The notes under the pieces are model-generated. The model did not search any database, was not told where the DNA came from, and saw only the letters and a program-made list of their open reading frames with translations. Position numbers and translations under genes: made by a program. A DNA stretch of 45,068 nucleotides from Gammaproteobacteria bacterium (GTDB lineage: Bacteria; Gemmatimonadota; Gemmatimonadetes; Longimicrobiales; Gaopeijiaceae): positions 1 through 45,068 of the forward strand of contig JAPPHB010000110.1 in NCBI GenBank assembly GCA_028821195.1, in the 5' to 3' direction. Positions within the stretch are counted from its first letter, which is position 1. Each line of letters starts with the position of its first letter. Shown here piece after piece: positions 7,398 to 15,710 of this stretch.

Positions 7398-9143
7398 ATG
7401 ACCTCTCTCGACACACGGCAGGACCTGCGCTTCCAGGCGGACGAGACGCCCGCATACCCGGTATCCTTCGGGCTCGCCTTCCAGTACGTCCTCCTCAACA
7501 TCGCGGGCATCGTCATCACGGTGGCGATCGTCGTGCGTGCCGGCGGCGGCTCCGAGACGTACCTGACGTGGGCGGCGTTCGCGGTGCTGATCGTCTGCGG
7601 GATCTCGACCCTGATCCAAGCCAGACCCATCGGGGGACGCATCGGGGCCGGCTACATCCTGCTCATGGGCACGTCGGGAGTCTTCATCGCGGTGTCGGTG
7701 GCGGCGCTGGAGCTGGGCGGCCCGGCGCTCCTGGCAACCCTCATCGTGGCTTCGTCGCTCTTCCAGTTCCTGATCTCGTCGCGGCTGTCACTGCTCAGGC
7801 GCATCATCACGCCCACAGTGGCGGGCACAGTGATCATGCTGATCGCGGTCACGGTCATGCCCATCGGCTTCGACCTCCTTTTTCTGGCGCCGGAGGGCGC
7901 GGCGCCCGCAGCGGCGCCACTCACCGCCCTGGCCACCATTGTGATCACAATCGTGATCGTGCTGCGGGCCAGGGGAGCGCTCCGACTGTGGGGATCGGTC
8001 ATCGGGGCGGTTGCCGGGTGCCTTGTGGCGGCCGGCTACGGGATCTACGACATGGGGATCGTGACCGAGGCGCAGTGGTTCGGCGTCCCGGCAGGCGGAT
8101 GGCCGGGCTTCGACCTCAGCCTGAGCCCCGAGTTCTGGGCGATGCTCCCGGGCTTCATCTTCGTCACGCTGGTGGGTGCAATCGAGACGATCGGTGACGG
8201 GATGGCGATCCAGCGCGTGTCCTGGCGCAAGCGGCGGGCCACCGACTTCCGAGCGGTGCAGGGCGCCGTGGCGGCCGACGGAGTGGGCAATCTCCTCTCC
8301 GGCCTCCTCGCAACCGTCCCCAACACGACCTACTCGAACAGCGTCTCCATCGTGGAGATCACCGGGGTCGCCGCTCGCCGGGTAGGGGTCTGCATCGGGG
8401 TGATCTTCATCGCGCTGGCCTTCTTTCCCAAGGCGACCGCAGTACTGCTCGCCATCCCCAATCCGGTGGTCGGGGCCTACATCATCGTGCTGATCGCGAT
8501 CCTGTTCGTGCTCGGCCTGGAGATGGTCACCCAGGACGGCATCGACTATCGGAAGGCCACGATCATCGGCGTCTCGTTCTGGATCGGGGCGGGCTTCCAG
8601 AGCGGCCAGATACCGTCGGAGTACTTCGGGTGGGCAGGCCAGTTGCTGGAGAACGGAATGACCTCCGGCGGACTGACCGCGATTCTGTTGTCGGCGTTCA
8701 TGGAGCTGTCCGGGCCCAGGCGCCGCCGCATCGAGACCGCCCTGACCGTCGAGGCGCAACCGAAGATCCAGGTATTCCTGGAGGAGTTCGGCGCCCGCTC
8801 GGGCCTGGGTGAGGATCTCGTCCACCGCATGAGCCTCGCCGCCGAGGAAACTCTCCTGGTCCTCCTCGACGAGATCGAGGAAGACGATACCCTGGGAGCA
8901 CGGCGCCTCCGGGTGACCGCGCGGGCAGAGGGCGGAGGCGCCGAACTCGAATTCCTCGCCGCCGCGGGGGAAGGCAACATCGAAGACCGCATGGCCTTTA
9001 TCGGCGGAAGCGCCGCCGAGGTGCCCGTGGAACACGACTTCTCGATCCGCCTCCTGCGGCACATCGCGACGTCGGTGCGGCACCAGAAGTACCACGATAC
9101 GGATATCGTGACGGTGCGGGTGGACCCGGTGGGAGCCACATGA
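7398..9143 (+). CDS. NCS2/NAT-family permease with C-terminal GHKL/RsbW-like domain (paralogue 2)
   Basis: This 581-residue paralogue of the protein at 3412-5163 has the same two-part architecture and extensive identity along the whole length. The membrane core has GLAFQYVLLNIAGIVITVAIVV at the start, GAIETIGDGMAIQ in the TM8 region and PNTTYSNSVSIVEITG in the TM10 signature region (usual Q/E-N-x-G replaced by N-S-V-S). The soluble tail has LAAEETLLVLL, AELEFLAA, GNIEDRM and FSIRLLRHIATSVRHQKYHDTDIVTVRV. Function is inferred to be ion-coupled uptake of a purine/pyrimidine-like or other small ring compound, possibly gated by the tail. It follows the aminotransferase by 45 bases. No clear ribosome-binding site was seen before the ATG. 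Confidence 0.85.
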   Translation: MTSLDTRQDLRFQADETPAYPVSFGLAFQYVLLNIAGIVITVAIVVRAGGGSETYLTWAAFAVLIVCGISTLIQARPIGGRIGAGYILLMGTSGVFIAVSVAALELGGPALLATLIVASSLFQFLISSRLSLLRRIITPTVAGTVIMLIAVTVMPIGFDLLFLAPEGAAPAAAPLTALATIVITIVIVLRARGALRLWGSVIGAVAGCLVAAGYGIYDMGIVTEAQWFGVPAGGWPGFDLSLSPEFWAMLPGFIFVTLVGAIETIGDGMAIQRVSWRKRRATDFRAVQGAVAADGVGNLLSGLLATVPNTTYSNSVSIVEITGVAARRVGVCIGVIFIALAFFPKATAVLLAIPNPVVGAYIIVLIAILFVLGLEMVTQDGIDYRKATIIGVSFWIGAGFQSGQIPSEYFGWAGQLLENGMTSGGLTAILLSAFMELSGPRRRRIETALTVEAQPKIQVFLEEFGARSGLGEDLVHRMSLAAEETLLVLLDEIEEDDTLGARRLRVTARAEGGGAELEFLAAAGEGNIEDRMAFIGGSAAEVPVEHDFSIRLLRHIATSVRHQKYHDTDIVTVRVDPVGAT

Positions 9144-9193
9144 GAGACCAGAGCGCACCGCACCCCGACGCCCGGACCGGCGGCGTCGGTGGC

Positions 9194-9216
9194 GCAGCCG
9201 GTGAAGCGCCGGCTGC
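9194..9216. terminator. GC-rich hairpin between convergent genes
   Basis: GCAGCCGG (9194-9201) and CCGGCTGC (9209-9216) form an 8-bp perfect stem with a 7-base loop. It lies 50 bases after the permease 2 stop and 70 bases after the end of the minus-strand amidohydrolase. A short A-rich run but no T run follows. It may stop transcription from either side. Confidence 0.4.
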
Positions 9217-9220
9217 GAAA

Positions 9221-9238
9221 ACGTTTCAGCTGAAACGT
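9221..9238. promoter_or_regulatory. 18-bp perfect palindrome
   Basis: ACGTTTCAGCTGAAACGT is a perfect 18-base palindrome with no central spacer, 4 bases after the hairpin at 9194-9216. Its form is that of a dimeric-regulator operator, but it lies between two gene ends, where no promoter is expected. It could instead extend a terminator structure. Confidence 0.4.
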
Positions 9239-9286
9239 CGAGCGCCCACCAGTTACCGCGATTCCTCCGGGACGCGACGCTGGCCC

Positions 9287-10993
9287 TCAGCCACCCCGCC
9301 TGAGCAGCCGCCCCGGCCTGGCGTCGGTCAGCTCACCATCGTCGATGACGAGTTCACCGTTCACGAAGAGGTAGTCGACGCCTTCGGACTGCAGCGTAGC
9401 GTCAGCGCCGAAGTCGGCCCGGTCGCGTAGCCGTGCGGGGTCGAACACGACCAGGTCGGCGGCCATTCCGGGCGCGACGATGCCGCGGTCGTACATTCCC
9501 AGACGGTGTGCGGCCAGCGAGGTCATGCGGCGCACGGCCTCCTCGAGCGTAATCACGCCGTCCTCACGCACGTACTTGGCGATCACCCGCGGGAACGCCC
9601 CGAAGGCCCGAGGGTGGGTGCTGGACACCGACGCCGGGTTCACCGGCGAGGCATCCGTGTCGATCATCACGAACGGCGCTCGCAAAGCGGCCCACTTCTG
9701 CTCCTCGTTCATGCTGAGCGGGTTTACGCTGACGCCGCCCGCCTGGACGAGGTCGAAGAAGGCGTTCCAGGGATCGGTGCCGAGGACTTCGGCCGCTTCG
9801 GCCACCGACCGGCTCACCACGTCCGGGTCGACAGCGTTCGACGCCGAGACGATCAGCACGTTGTTCCAGTCCATGCCGACGTGCTGATACCAGTTCTCCC
9901 AGCCAGAATCGGTCTCGACCTCTTCGCGCAGCTGGGCACGCAGTTCGGAGTCACCCAGGGTGGACAGGAACGCATCCGTGCCGCGGGCGTAGTGGCGCGG
10001 GTGCAGGAACGAGCCCAGGCCGATGCCGTTGCGCACGTACGGGTAGATGTCGGCGGTGACGTCCATGCCGGCGGTGCGGGCCGAGTCGATGAGCGCGAGG
10101 GCCTCGTCCATGAGGGGCCAGTTGCGCTGGCCGGCCGCCTTGAGGTGGTAGATGTGGACGGGGACGCCCGCGCCTTCGCCGATCGTGAGGGCCTCGCGGA
10201 TGGCTTCGAGGACGGCGTGGCTCTCGTTCCTCATATGCGTGAAGTAGACGCCACCGTACTCGCCGGCCACCGCGCTGAGGGCGACCAGCTCATCCGTGGA
10301 CGCGTAGATCGCCGGCGGATAGATCAGGGACGTGGACACGCCGACGGCTCCATCCTCCATCCCCTCTCTTACAAGAGCCTTCATCTGTTCGAGCTGCTCG
10401 GGCGTAGGCGCGACGTCCTCATCGCCGAGCACCACCCGCCGCACCTGCGTGAGGCCGACGTCGTGGACCACGTTGATGGGGATCCCGTAGCGCTCCATGA
10501 TCGCGAAGTACTCGGAGTAGCGGCGCCAGCGTAGGGTGTCGCCGTCGATCACGGGCGGGTTGCTCAGCGTGGCCTCACTCTGGGGGGCGGCCGATCCCCC
10601 CTCGCCGGACAGGTAGGTGGTGATGCCCTGGCGCAGCTTGCTCTCGGCGCTCGGCGGGTCGGTGATGAGCACGAGACTGGCCTGGCCCATCATGTCGACG
10701 AAGCCGGGGGCGACCACGCGGTCGGCGGCGGCGATGGTGCGGCTGGCGGCGCGGCCCGAGAGGTTGCCGACGGCGGCGATGCGGTCTCCGCGCACTCCGA
10801 CATCGGCGCGGAACCAGGGATTGCCGGCGCCGTCGACGACGCGGGCGTCGGTCAGGAGGACATCGAAGGGGGCGTCGGCGGCGGGTTGGCCGGATGGAGG
10901 GGCGGCCTCGGTGCAGGCGGCCGCGAGGAGGGCTCCAACAACGAGAGCGGCCAAGGGGACGCGGGGATCTGATCGGTGACGACAGGTGTGCAT
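9287..10993 (-). CDS. N-acyl-D-amino-acid deacylase-like amidohydrolase, exported lipoprotein
   Basis: This is a 568-residue amidohydrolase-superfamily protein. The ATG at 10991-10993 is chosen because it directly precedes a signal sequence (basic n-region, VPLAALVVGALLAAAC) with a lipoprotein-type Cys at about residue 22; the open frame continues upstream but without homology. D-aminoacylase-family features are FDVLLTDARVVDGAG near the start, VYFTHMRNES, VHIYHLKAAGQ, a late Asp in MIDTDAS, the HPRAFGAFPRVIAKYVRE segment and MTSLAAHRLGMYDRG with the final composite beta-sandwich. The usual first metal motif (PGFIDxHxH) reads PGFVDMMGQAS, so both histidines are absent. It may still hydrolyse N-acyl amino acids or related amides with an altered metal site, or be non-catalytic. 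It is convergent with permease 2. Confidence 0.85.
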   Translation of the reverse strand: MHTCRHRSDPRVPLAALVVGALLAAACTEAAPPSGQPAADAPFDVLLTDARVVDGAGNPWFRADVGVRGDRIAAVGNLSGRAASRTIAAADRVVAPGFVDMMGQASLVLITDPPSAESKLRQGITTYLSGEGGSAAPQSEATLSNPPVIDGDTLRWRRYSEYFAIMERYGIPINVVHDVGLTQVRRVVLGDEDVAPTPEQLEQMKALVREGMEDGAVGVSTSLIYPPAIYASTDELVALSAVAGEYGGVYFTHMRNESHAVLEAIREALTIGEGAGVPVHIYHLKAAGQRNWPLMDEALALIDSARTAGMDVTADIYPYVRNGIGLGSFLHPRHYARGTDAFLSTLGDSELRAQLREEVETDSGWENWYQHVGMDWNNVLIVSASNAVDPDVVSRSVAEAAEVLGTDPWNAFFDLVQAGGVSVNPLSMNEEQKWAALRAPFVMIDTDASPVNPASVSSTHPRAFGAFPRVIAKYVREDGVITLEEAVRRMTSLAAHRLGMYDRGIVAPGMAADLVVFDPARLRDRADFGADATLQSEGVDYLFVNGELVIDDGELTDARPGRLLRRGG

Positions 10994-11243
10994 GCGGAGG
11001 TCTCGGGCTGGGGACGGTCTTGGGCGCGGGCTCGGGGCGGTCTGCAACCCGGCTGCGGACTCCAGAAATGGTAGGGACGGCAAGCACAGGGGGCCAGACA
11101 GGCGGGGACGCCCGGCGCCGCTTCGGACCTCGCCGGGCGCATTCGCTCAAGCCGTGCAGTCCGGTCGGCAGGCAGGCTTGTCCTGCGCGCTCAGCCCCCG
11201 ATACCCTTCTCCAGAAGTCGGCTGCCTCGCCCAGGGATGGACA

Positions 11244-11699
11244 ATGAGCACTTGCAGAATCGTCCTGGTACTGAGCACGCTGGCGCACGCATGGACCTGG
11301 GGCGTCGGATTGTTCCACGTCTTCAATCCAAACGCCCACAGCGGAACTTCGACCCAGTCCGGCTTGAATCCCGACGGCAAGACCACCACCACTGTGACAG
11401 GGCTGTCATCCTCCCTCATTGAGGTGAATGGACTCCAGGCGGTACTGGCACTGCTCGCACCAATCCTCGTTTCCGGATTGTTCCTGGCAGTGGCCGTATC
11501 GAATCCTGGCGGGCGAGCCATGACGATAACTCTGCTGTGGGTTACCACCGTGGTGATGCTGGGATTCTGCGTCCTGGGAGCGGCCTCGATAGGGATCGGC
11601 TATGCCCCGGGAGCACTCGCAATGCTGGCGGCGGCCCTTGCCGGTCAGATGGTCGGGTTTGAAGTGACTCCAACCCGGGGGCACACCGATCCCATGTAG
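11244..11699 (+). CDS. Small integral membrane protein of unknown function
   Basis: This is a 151-residue protein with about four hydrophobic segments (near residues 5-27, 60-82, 90-115 and 118-138) and a polar loop rich in Ser, Thr and Asn between the first two. I recognise no family. The ATG at 11244 is chosen because the frame upstream has no membrane-protein character. Its 3' end overlaps the 3' end of the minus-strand glycosylase gene by 55 bases, which is unusual but possible for convergent genes. The 250 bases before it (10994-11243) hold no other gene that I can support. Confidence 0.6.
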   Translation: MSTCRIVLVLSTLAHAWTWGVGLFHVFNPNAHSGTSTQSGLNPDGKTTTTVTGLSSSLIEVNGLQAVLALLAPILVSGLFLAVAVSNPGGRAMTITLLWVTTVVMLGFCVLGAASIGIGYAPGALAMLAAALAGQMVGFEVTPTRGHTDPM

Positions 11700-12448
11700 C
11701 ATTGGTCGCACTTGGGCGGGCGCCGTGCGTGACACCAGGTGCTCCCGACCCGCCACGCCGGCCAGTCGAGCTCTCCGGGCCACTCGGGGTTGAGTTCGCG
11801 AGCGCGCAGCTGGAGCCGGTGTTGCTGCTTGCCTTGGGTCGAGCGCAGTTCGCTGTGTTCGAGCCTGTCAAGAAGGCCCAGCCGCTCGAACACCCGCAGG
11901 ACGTGAGTATCGACGGCAATGTCGGGCATGGGAGTCGCAAGTGCGACGCCGAAGTCCCGAATCAGGATGTTCACCGCCATGTTGGCGATCTTCGGGCCCA
12001 CACCGTCGAAAGCCAGGAACCGCCTGGCCACGGCTGCCCCGCTGCTCCCGTGGCGCCAGATACGCGAGGCATCCCCGCCGTACCGGTCCCTGATGTGCCG
12101 TATCGCAGCGGGGAGCCGTCTTTCCATCTTGGTGGCCAGCCGGTGGCCGGAGGATGCAAGTACAGCAGCCCATTCACTCTCCTGAAGCTGCCTCAGCGTG
12201 TCGAACTCGAAGTCCCCGGCCCTCTCGCGGATCGCGTGTGGAAGATTCCATGCGATATCCGCTTTCGTTTGCCGGTCCGCGATGCAGGCCACCACGAACG
12301 CGTGCGGGTGGCCATCGAGGTCGTTCACCAGCGCTCGTGCGGCGGGCTCGACTCTTATGCCGCTGACTCCACCCTTCCGCTCGAGCGACTTCGCTCCGAA
12401 CCGCTTCAGACGGGTCGCGATGTCGTCCACTGACAAGTACCCCACCAT
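11645..12448 (-). CDS. Endonuclease III-like HhH-GPD DNA glycosylase with 4Fe-4S motif
   Basis: This is a 267-residue cytoplasmic DNA-repair-type protein. The helix-hairpin-helix/GPD core is seen at FDGVGPKIANMAVN (about 148-160), with Lys153 at the position of the endonuclease III catalytic Lys, and IAVDTHVLRVFERLG, with Asp180 as the conserved GPD Asp. The tail carries Cys239, Cys247, Cys250 and Cys256 (C-x7-C-x2-C-x5-C), one residue longer in the first spacing than classical Nth. The protein should remove damaged bases and nick the strand, but its N-terminal ~140 residues differ enough from Nth that specificity is uncertain. The ATG at 12446-12448 is chosen because GGGGGAG lies 5 bases upstream; an in-frame ATG at 12535 lacks this. 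Confidence 0.82.
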   Translation of the reverse strand: MVGYLSVDDIATRLKRFGAKSLERKGGVSGIRVEPAARALVNDLDGHPHAFVVACIADRQTKADIAWNLPHAIRERAGDFEFDTLRQLQESEWAAVLASSGHRLATKMERRLPAAIRHIRDRYGGDASRIWRHGSSGAAVARRFLAFDGVGPKIANMAVNILIRDFGVALATPMPDIAVDTHVLRVFERLGLLDRLEHSELRSTQGKQQHRLQLRARELNPEWPGELDWPAWRVGSTWCHARRPPKCDQCYMGSVCPRVGVTSNPTI

Positions 12449-12550
12449 TGAATCTCCCCCTATTGGCCTTGAGTCCGGGACGCGCGGGGTCGGAGTAGGT
12501 CCTGACCCTGTCAACCAGTTGCTAATCCAATGCAATACGCCGCGAGGTCG

Positions 12551-12967
12551 TCAGCCCGCCCCCGGCAGAACCACGAACCCTGCAACCGCAAAGTGGCGGT
12601 CGAGCGTCAGCGCCTCCCGGATGTCCATCTCGCTCATCACCGCGAAGCTGCACGCATCGGCGAGAGAGAACTTCTGATCGGCGAACCGCTCGAGCCACCG
12701 ACCGATCGCTTCCTCCTCGCGCTCAGCGGTAATGTACTCGACCCGGTTCGGTGGACGCCGGACCGCTTCCACGAAGGCGAGGGCGGCCGTGCGTCCAGCA
12801 CGACGAAGCAGCAGGGCATGAGTCTCGCCCACAACGACATTGGTGGTCACGATTCGCGCGCCCCGGCGCACCCGCTCCCGCAGCGTCCGGGCCAACGCGG
12901 CATGATCCGGATGACTGCGGTCGGCGAGGGGGTACCACGCGCTTGTGTCGATGAACAGGCCCTTCAC
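12551..12967 (-). CDS. vapC: VapC-type PIN-domain toxin
   Basis: This is a 138-residue PIN-domain ribonuclease. The acidic metal-binding residues are Asp7 (LFIDTSAWYPL), Glu48 (VVVGETHALL), Asp104 (FSLADACSFAVM) and Asp123 (ALTLDRHFAVAGF), the arrangement expected of a VapC toxin that cleaves RNA. Its ATG overlaps the stop of the upstream ribbon-helix-helix antitoxin by 4 bases, the usual coupled layout for VapBC. The target RNA cannot be read from sequence. Confidence 0.9.
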   Translation of the reverse strand: MKGLFIDTSAWYPLADRSHPDHAALARTLRERVRRGARIVTTNVVVGETHALLLRRAGRTAALAFVEAVRRPPNRVEYITAEREEEAIGRWLERFADQKFSLADACSFAVMSEMDIREALTLDRHFAVAGFVVLPGAG

Positions 12968-13293
12968 TCCGAGTCCTGCCCGCCGCGCACGCGCTGCCGC
13001 CTGGACCAGGAAGCCGCCTCGGTGCCGGCCAGATACTCGTCATGCGCCCGCGCGACGTCGACCCCCGGGGTATGCGCCGTAGACACCATCCCGATGATCT
13101 CCAGCACCGGATGCCGCTCCGGATCCGACAACTGGCCTTCCAGGGCCTCCAGGCCGCGTCGCAGAACATCGGACTTCGTGGTTTCGAGCTTCGCAGTCAG
13201 CCGTTCCAGGCGATCCCGTTCGGCCGGGCGAAGGTAGACCTGGACCGGCTCCGCGACACGCCTTTTGACCGACTTATCATTAGAGTATTTCAT
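12964..13293 (-). CDS. vapB: VapB-type ribbon-helix-helix antitoxin
   Basis: This is a 109-residue protein whose first half looks like a ribbon-helix-helix DNA-binding domain (VAEPVQVYLRPAERDRLERLTAKLETTKSDVLRRGLEAL, with a strand followed by two helices). The C-terminal half should wrap and inhibit the PIN toxin. It has a 4-base ATGA overlap with the toxin gene. It probably represses its own promoter through the TCATGA boxes at 13290-13316. It is somewhat longer than typical VapB (about 75-90 residues). Confidence 0.85.
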   Translation of the reverse strand: MKYSNDKSVKRRVAEPVQVYLRPAERDRLERLTAKLETTKSDVLRRGLEALEGQLSDPERHPVLEIIGMVSTAHTPGVDVARAHDEYLAGTEAASWSRRQRVRGGQDSE

Positions 13294-13316
13294 GAATCAT
13301 GATAGCACCCTCATGA
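13290..13316 (-). promoter_or_regulatory. Likely vapBC operator: three TCATGA boxes
   Basis: TCATGA occurs at 13290-13295 (overlapping the antitoxin start codon), 13297-13302 and 13311-13316, so the box starts are 7 and 14 bases apart. Each box is a perfect palindrome. Regular short palindromes at the antitoxin start match how ribbon-helix-helix antitoxins bind DNA. A TATCAT at 13299-13304 on the minus strand could be the -10 element, which would give a nearly leaderless transcript. Confidence 0.55.
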
Positions 13317-13325
13317 TCCGGCTGC

Positions 13326-15662
13326 CTACCCGCCCAGCAAATTGAACTGCCGCGTGAACTTCACGATGAACGACCGTGCCAGCGTACCGCTCTCCACGAA
13401 CCGTCCTCCGTCGGGATTGAGCCCGTCCGGATAGTCGAAGCCCTGGACATCGTTGTAGACGATGAAGAGCCCGGTTCCCGCAGTGTTGAGCCAGCCGAAG
13501 CGGAGGTTCGCCGACCAGCTGTCGATCTGGTTGCTGTACTGGACCAGCGACTGGAGATAGATCCGCGGGGTGAAGAAGTAGCCGAAGTTCATTCCCAGCA
13601 GGACGGTCTCGAACTGGCCCTGCGGAAGGTTCACGTCGAAGTAGTTGATGCGCGCCGAGGTGCTGAACGACGCGTTGGGCCGGAAGGTGAGCGACCCGTT
13701 CCCCCCCCACCGCGAACCGCTCAGGAAGCTCCCGAAGTTGATGCGCGAGGTAGCGGAGAACCTGGCCGCCGGGTTGCTGTTGAAGACGAGCTGGGATTCC
13801 CAGCCGCTGTAGTTCCCCTCCGGCACGACCACCCCCGTGCCGAGGATCTCGAACGGGGCGTAGATGCCCTCGGTGTTGAGGTTCGCGCCCGTGTGGATCT
13901 GCGCGCCCGAAGGCCACTCCCAGTGCGAATCGATATGCAGGCGGGCCGATTCCTGGAAGCCGTGCTCAATCCCGGTCTTCCTGCTGTCGTAGGTGTAGTA
14001 GGAGACGTGTGGGCGGATCTCCCGGAGCCACGAGGGGTGGATCCTGTGCATCACGTAGTACTGGTAGTACCGGTAGCCCTGCCGCGGCAGGAAGCCGACT
14101 TCGGGGTTGAAGCCCTGGCCGATCTCGCGCGCCTGACCGGTGAACGTCCAGGTGCGGCTGCTCCAGTTGCCCGAGACGTCCCAGGCGTACCCGTCGGCCA
14201 CCGATGCGGGATCGTCGGTCCGGGCGACGAAGCTGCTGAAGGTCAGGGCCTCGCCGATTCCCACCGAGAGGTCGGCCGCGTAGGTGCGGTTGAAGTCGCC
14301 GTCGGGCCCGCTTTTGTTGACGAGCAGCCCGCCGATGCGCGAACGGTTGGGCAGTTCCCTGGCCAGCCGGGCAACGGAAAAGCCGTGCGCGTCGGCCAGG
14401 CTGGCTGCCGCGTCGGTCTGGATGTGCAGGAGCCCTACGTTCAACCCGGCCGCACGTCCCGACAGCCGCGCCCCGCCCCGGATCGGCACCGGCTGTCCTC
14501 TCGCGATCCCGATCCGCCGGCTGAAGAAGAGGTCGGCGCCGCCACCCCCGACGTTGAAGAACCCCGCGTTTTCGAGGAAAAAGGGCCGCTTTTCGGGGAA
14601 GTTGAGCGAGAAGCGAGTCAGGTTGAGCTGCTGGTCGTCGACCTCCACCTGGGCGAAGTCGGTGTTGTAGGTGACGTCGAGGGTGAGGCCCTGCGTGACC
14701 TGGAATTTCACCTCGCCGCCAAGGTTGCCGTCCCGCGAGAAGCTGGTGGCGGAAGTGTAGTCGCGCCCGGTGGAGCCCAGCATGTACGGGGTGACGGTGG
14801 CGAGGCGTCGGAGCGGTGGCGTGAGTCCCTCCAGGTCTCCGGCATAGTTCAGGCGGTACAGGTTGAATTCGCGGGGCACCGGGGTCCAGAACGACTCCTC
14901 GTTGAGTCGGCGGATGCGGCGAATGACGTTGAAGCCCCAGGTTTCGTTGTCGTTCCCGTAGCGCAGCGTGTTGAAGGGGATGCGGAACTCGGCGTACCAG
15001 CCTTCGCCGTCGGTGGTCGTGGCGACCGTCCAGCTGCCGTCCCAGTTCTTGTTGAAGCCGCCGCCGGACCCTGACTGGAAGCGCCGCCGGGAGTTGAATC
15101 CGCCTCCCTGGAAGCGGCCTCCCCCACGTCCCTCGTTGGCGACCTGTCCGTCGTATTCGATGCCCGTGGGGGTCGTCCCGAAGACGAAGCCGTTCTGGTC
15201 GTCGTTGTAGGTGTCAAGCACGAAGACGACGGCGTCGCTCTGGTTCACCTCGTAGTCGCGGATACGCTCACCGTACGTGATGGCGTCCGACTGGCTGTCG
15301 AAGGCCCAGACGCCGACGTAGAGCGCCTGGTCGTCGAAGATCACGCGGACTTCGGTGCGCTCGCTGGCGGGCTGCCCGTCGAAGGGCACGCGCTGGGTGA
15401 AGCCGGTCATCGCCCCCGCCTGTTGCCACACGGTCTCGTCGAGCCGGCCGTCCACGGTGGGAGACTCGGTGACTTCGACAGCCGTGGCGGTGCTCGGCAG
15501 GGCACTGGCCGCTCCGCCGTTGCCCGAACCGGACTCGGAGTTCTGCGCAACGAGGGGGGCCGCGGGAAACAGCGCGGCCATCACGCAGGCGCACCGCAGG
15601 ACCCGCGCGAATCCGGCGCAGCCGCCCCCGCCTTGGATGTCCCGTTCAGGGCTTGTCTTCAT
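13326..15662 (-). CDS. Outer-membrane protein with CBM9-like N-domain and DUF5916 beta-barrel
   Basis: This is a 778-residue exported protein. The signal peptide covers roughly residues 1-40, ending at LFPAAPLVAQ. Residues ~60-270 resemble a CBM9-like sandwich: SPTVDGRLDETVWQQA, YVGVWAFDSQ, and WYAEFRIPFNTLRYG followed by WGFNVIRRIRRLNEESFW. The rest is a long DUF5916 region with alternating aromatic strands, LNFPEKRPFFLENAGFFNVG and a C-terminus ending in strand-like FIVKFTRQFNLLGG, consistent with an outer-membrane barrel. The family is common in Bacteroidota and Gemmatimonadota; its role is not established, but binding of sugars or other ligands at the surface is plausible. It is alone on its strand between vapBC and tyrS. 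A TATATT at 15695-15700 (minus strand) may be its -10 box. Confidence 0.85.
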   Translation of the reverse strand: MKTSPERDIQGGGGCAGFARVLRCACVMAALFPAAPLVAQNSESGSGNGGAASALPSTATAVEVTESPTVDGRLDETVWQQAGAMTGFTQRVPFDGQPASERTEVRVIFDDQALYVGVWAFDSQSDAITYGERIRDYEVNQSDAVVFVLDTYNDDQNGFVFGTTPTGIEYDGQVANEGRGGGRFQGGGFNSRRRFQSGSGGGFNKNWDGSWTVATTTDGEGWYAEFRIPFNTLRYGNDNETWGFNVIRRIRRLNEESFWTPVPREFNLYRLNYAGDLEGLTPPLRRLATVTPYMLGSTGRDYTSATSFSRDGNLGGEVKFQVTQGLTLDVTYNTDFAQVEVDDQQLNLTRFSLNFPEKRPFFLENAGFFNVGGGGADLFFSRRIGIARGQPVPIRGGARLSGRAAGLNVGLLHIQTDAAASLADAHGFSVARLARELPNRSRIGGLLVNKSGPDGDFNRTYAADLSVGIGEALTFSSFVARTDDPASVADGYAWDVSGNWSSRTWTFTGQAREIGQGFNPEVGFLPRQGYRYYQYYVMHRIHPSWLREIRPHVSYYTYDSRKTGIEHGFQESARLHIDSHWEWPSGAQIHTGANLNTEGIYAPFEILGTGVVVPEGNYSGWESQLVFNSNPAARFSATSRINFGSFLSGSRWGGNGSLTFRPNASFSTSARINYFDVNLPQGQFETVLLGMNFGYFFTPRIYLQSLVQYSNQIDSWSANLRFGWLNTAGTGLFIVYNDVQGFDYPDGLNPDGGRFVESGTLARSFIVKFTRQFNLLGG

Positions 15663-15710
15663 TCAGGCTGCCATTCGAAAGTGTGAGTGGGCCGAATATA
15701 CTACGCGGCG

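Noticed and set aside
9140..9430. Plus-strand frame overlapping the permease 2 stop by 4 bases
   Set aside because: The overlap looks operon-like, but the protein is low-complexity, crosses a hairpin and a palindrome, and runs into the amidohydrolase gene on the other strand.
12498..12515. TGTCAACC half-site upstream of the glycosylase gene, like that in the menE element
   Set aside because: Only one half matches and the other half diverges, so it is not supported as a third copy of the operator-like element.
13893..15074. Long plus-strand frame opposite the DUF5916 gene
   Set aside because: It is the complement shadow of a clear outer-membrane protein in high-GC DNA, with no domain or start signal of its own.
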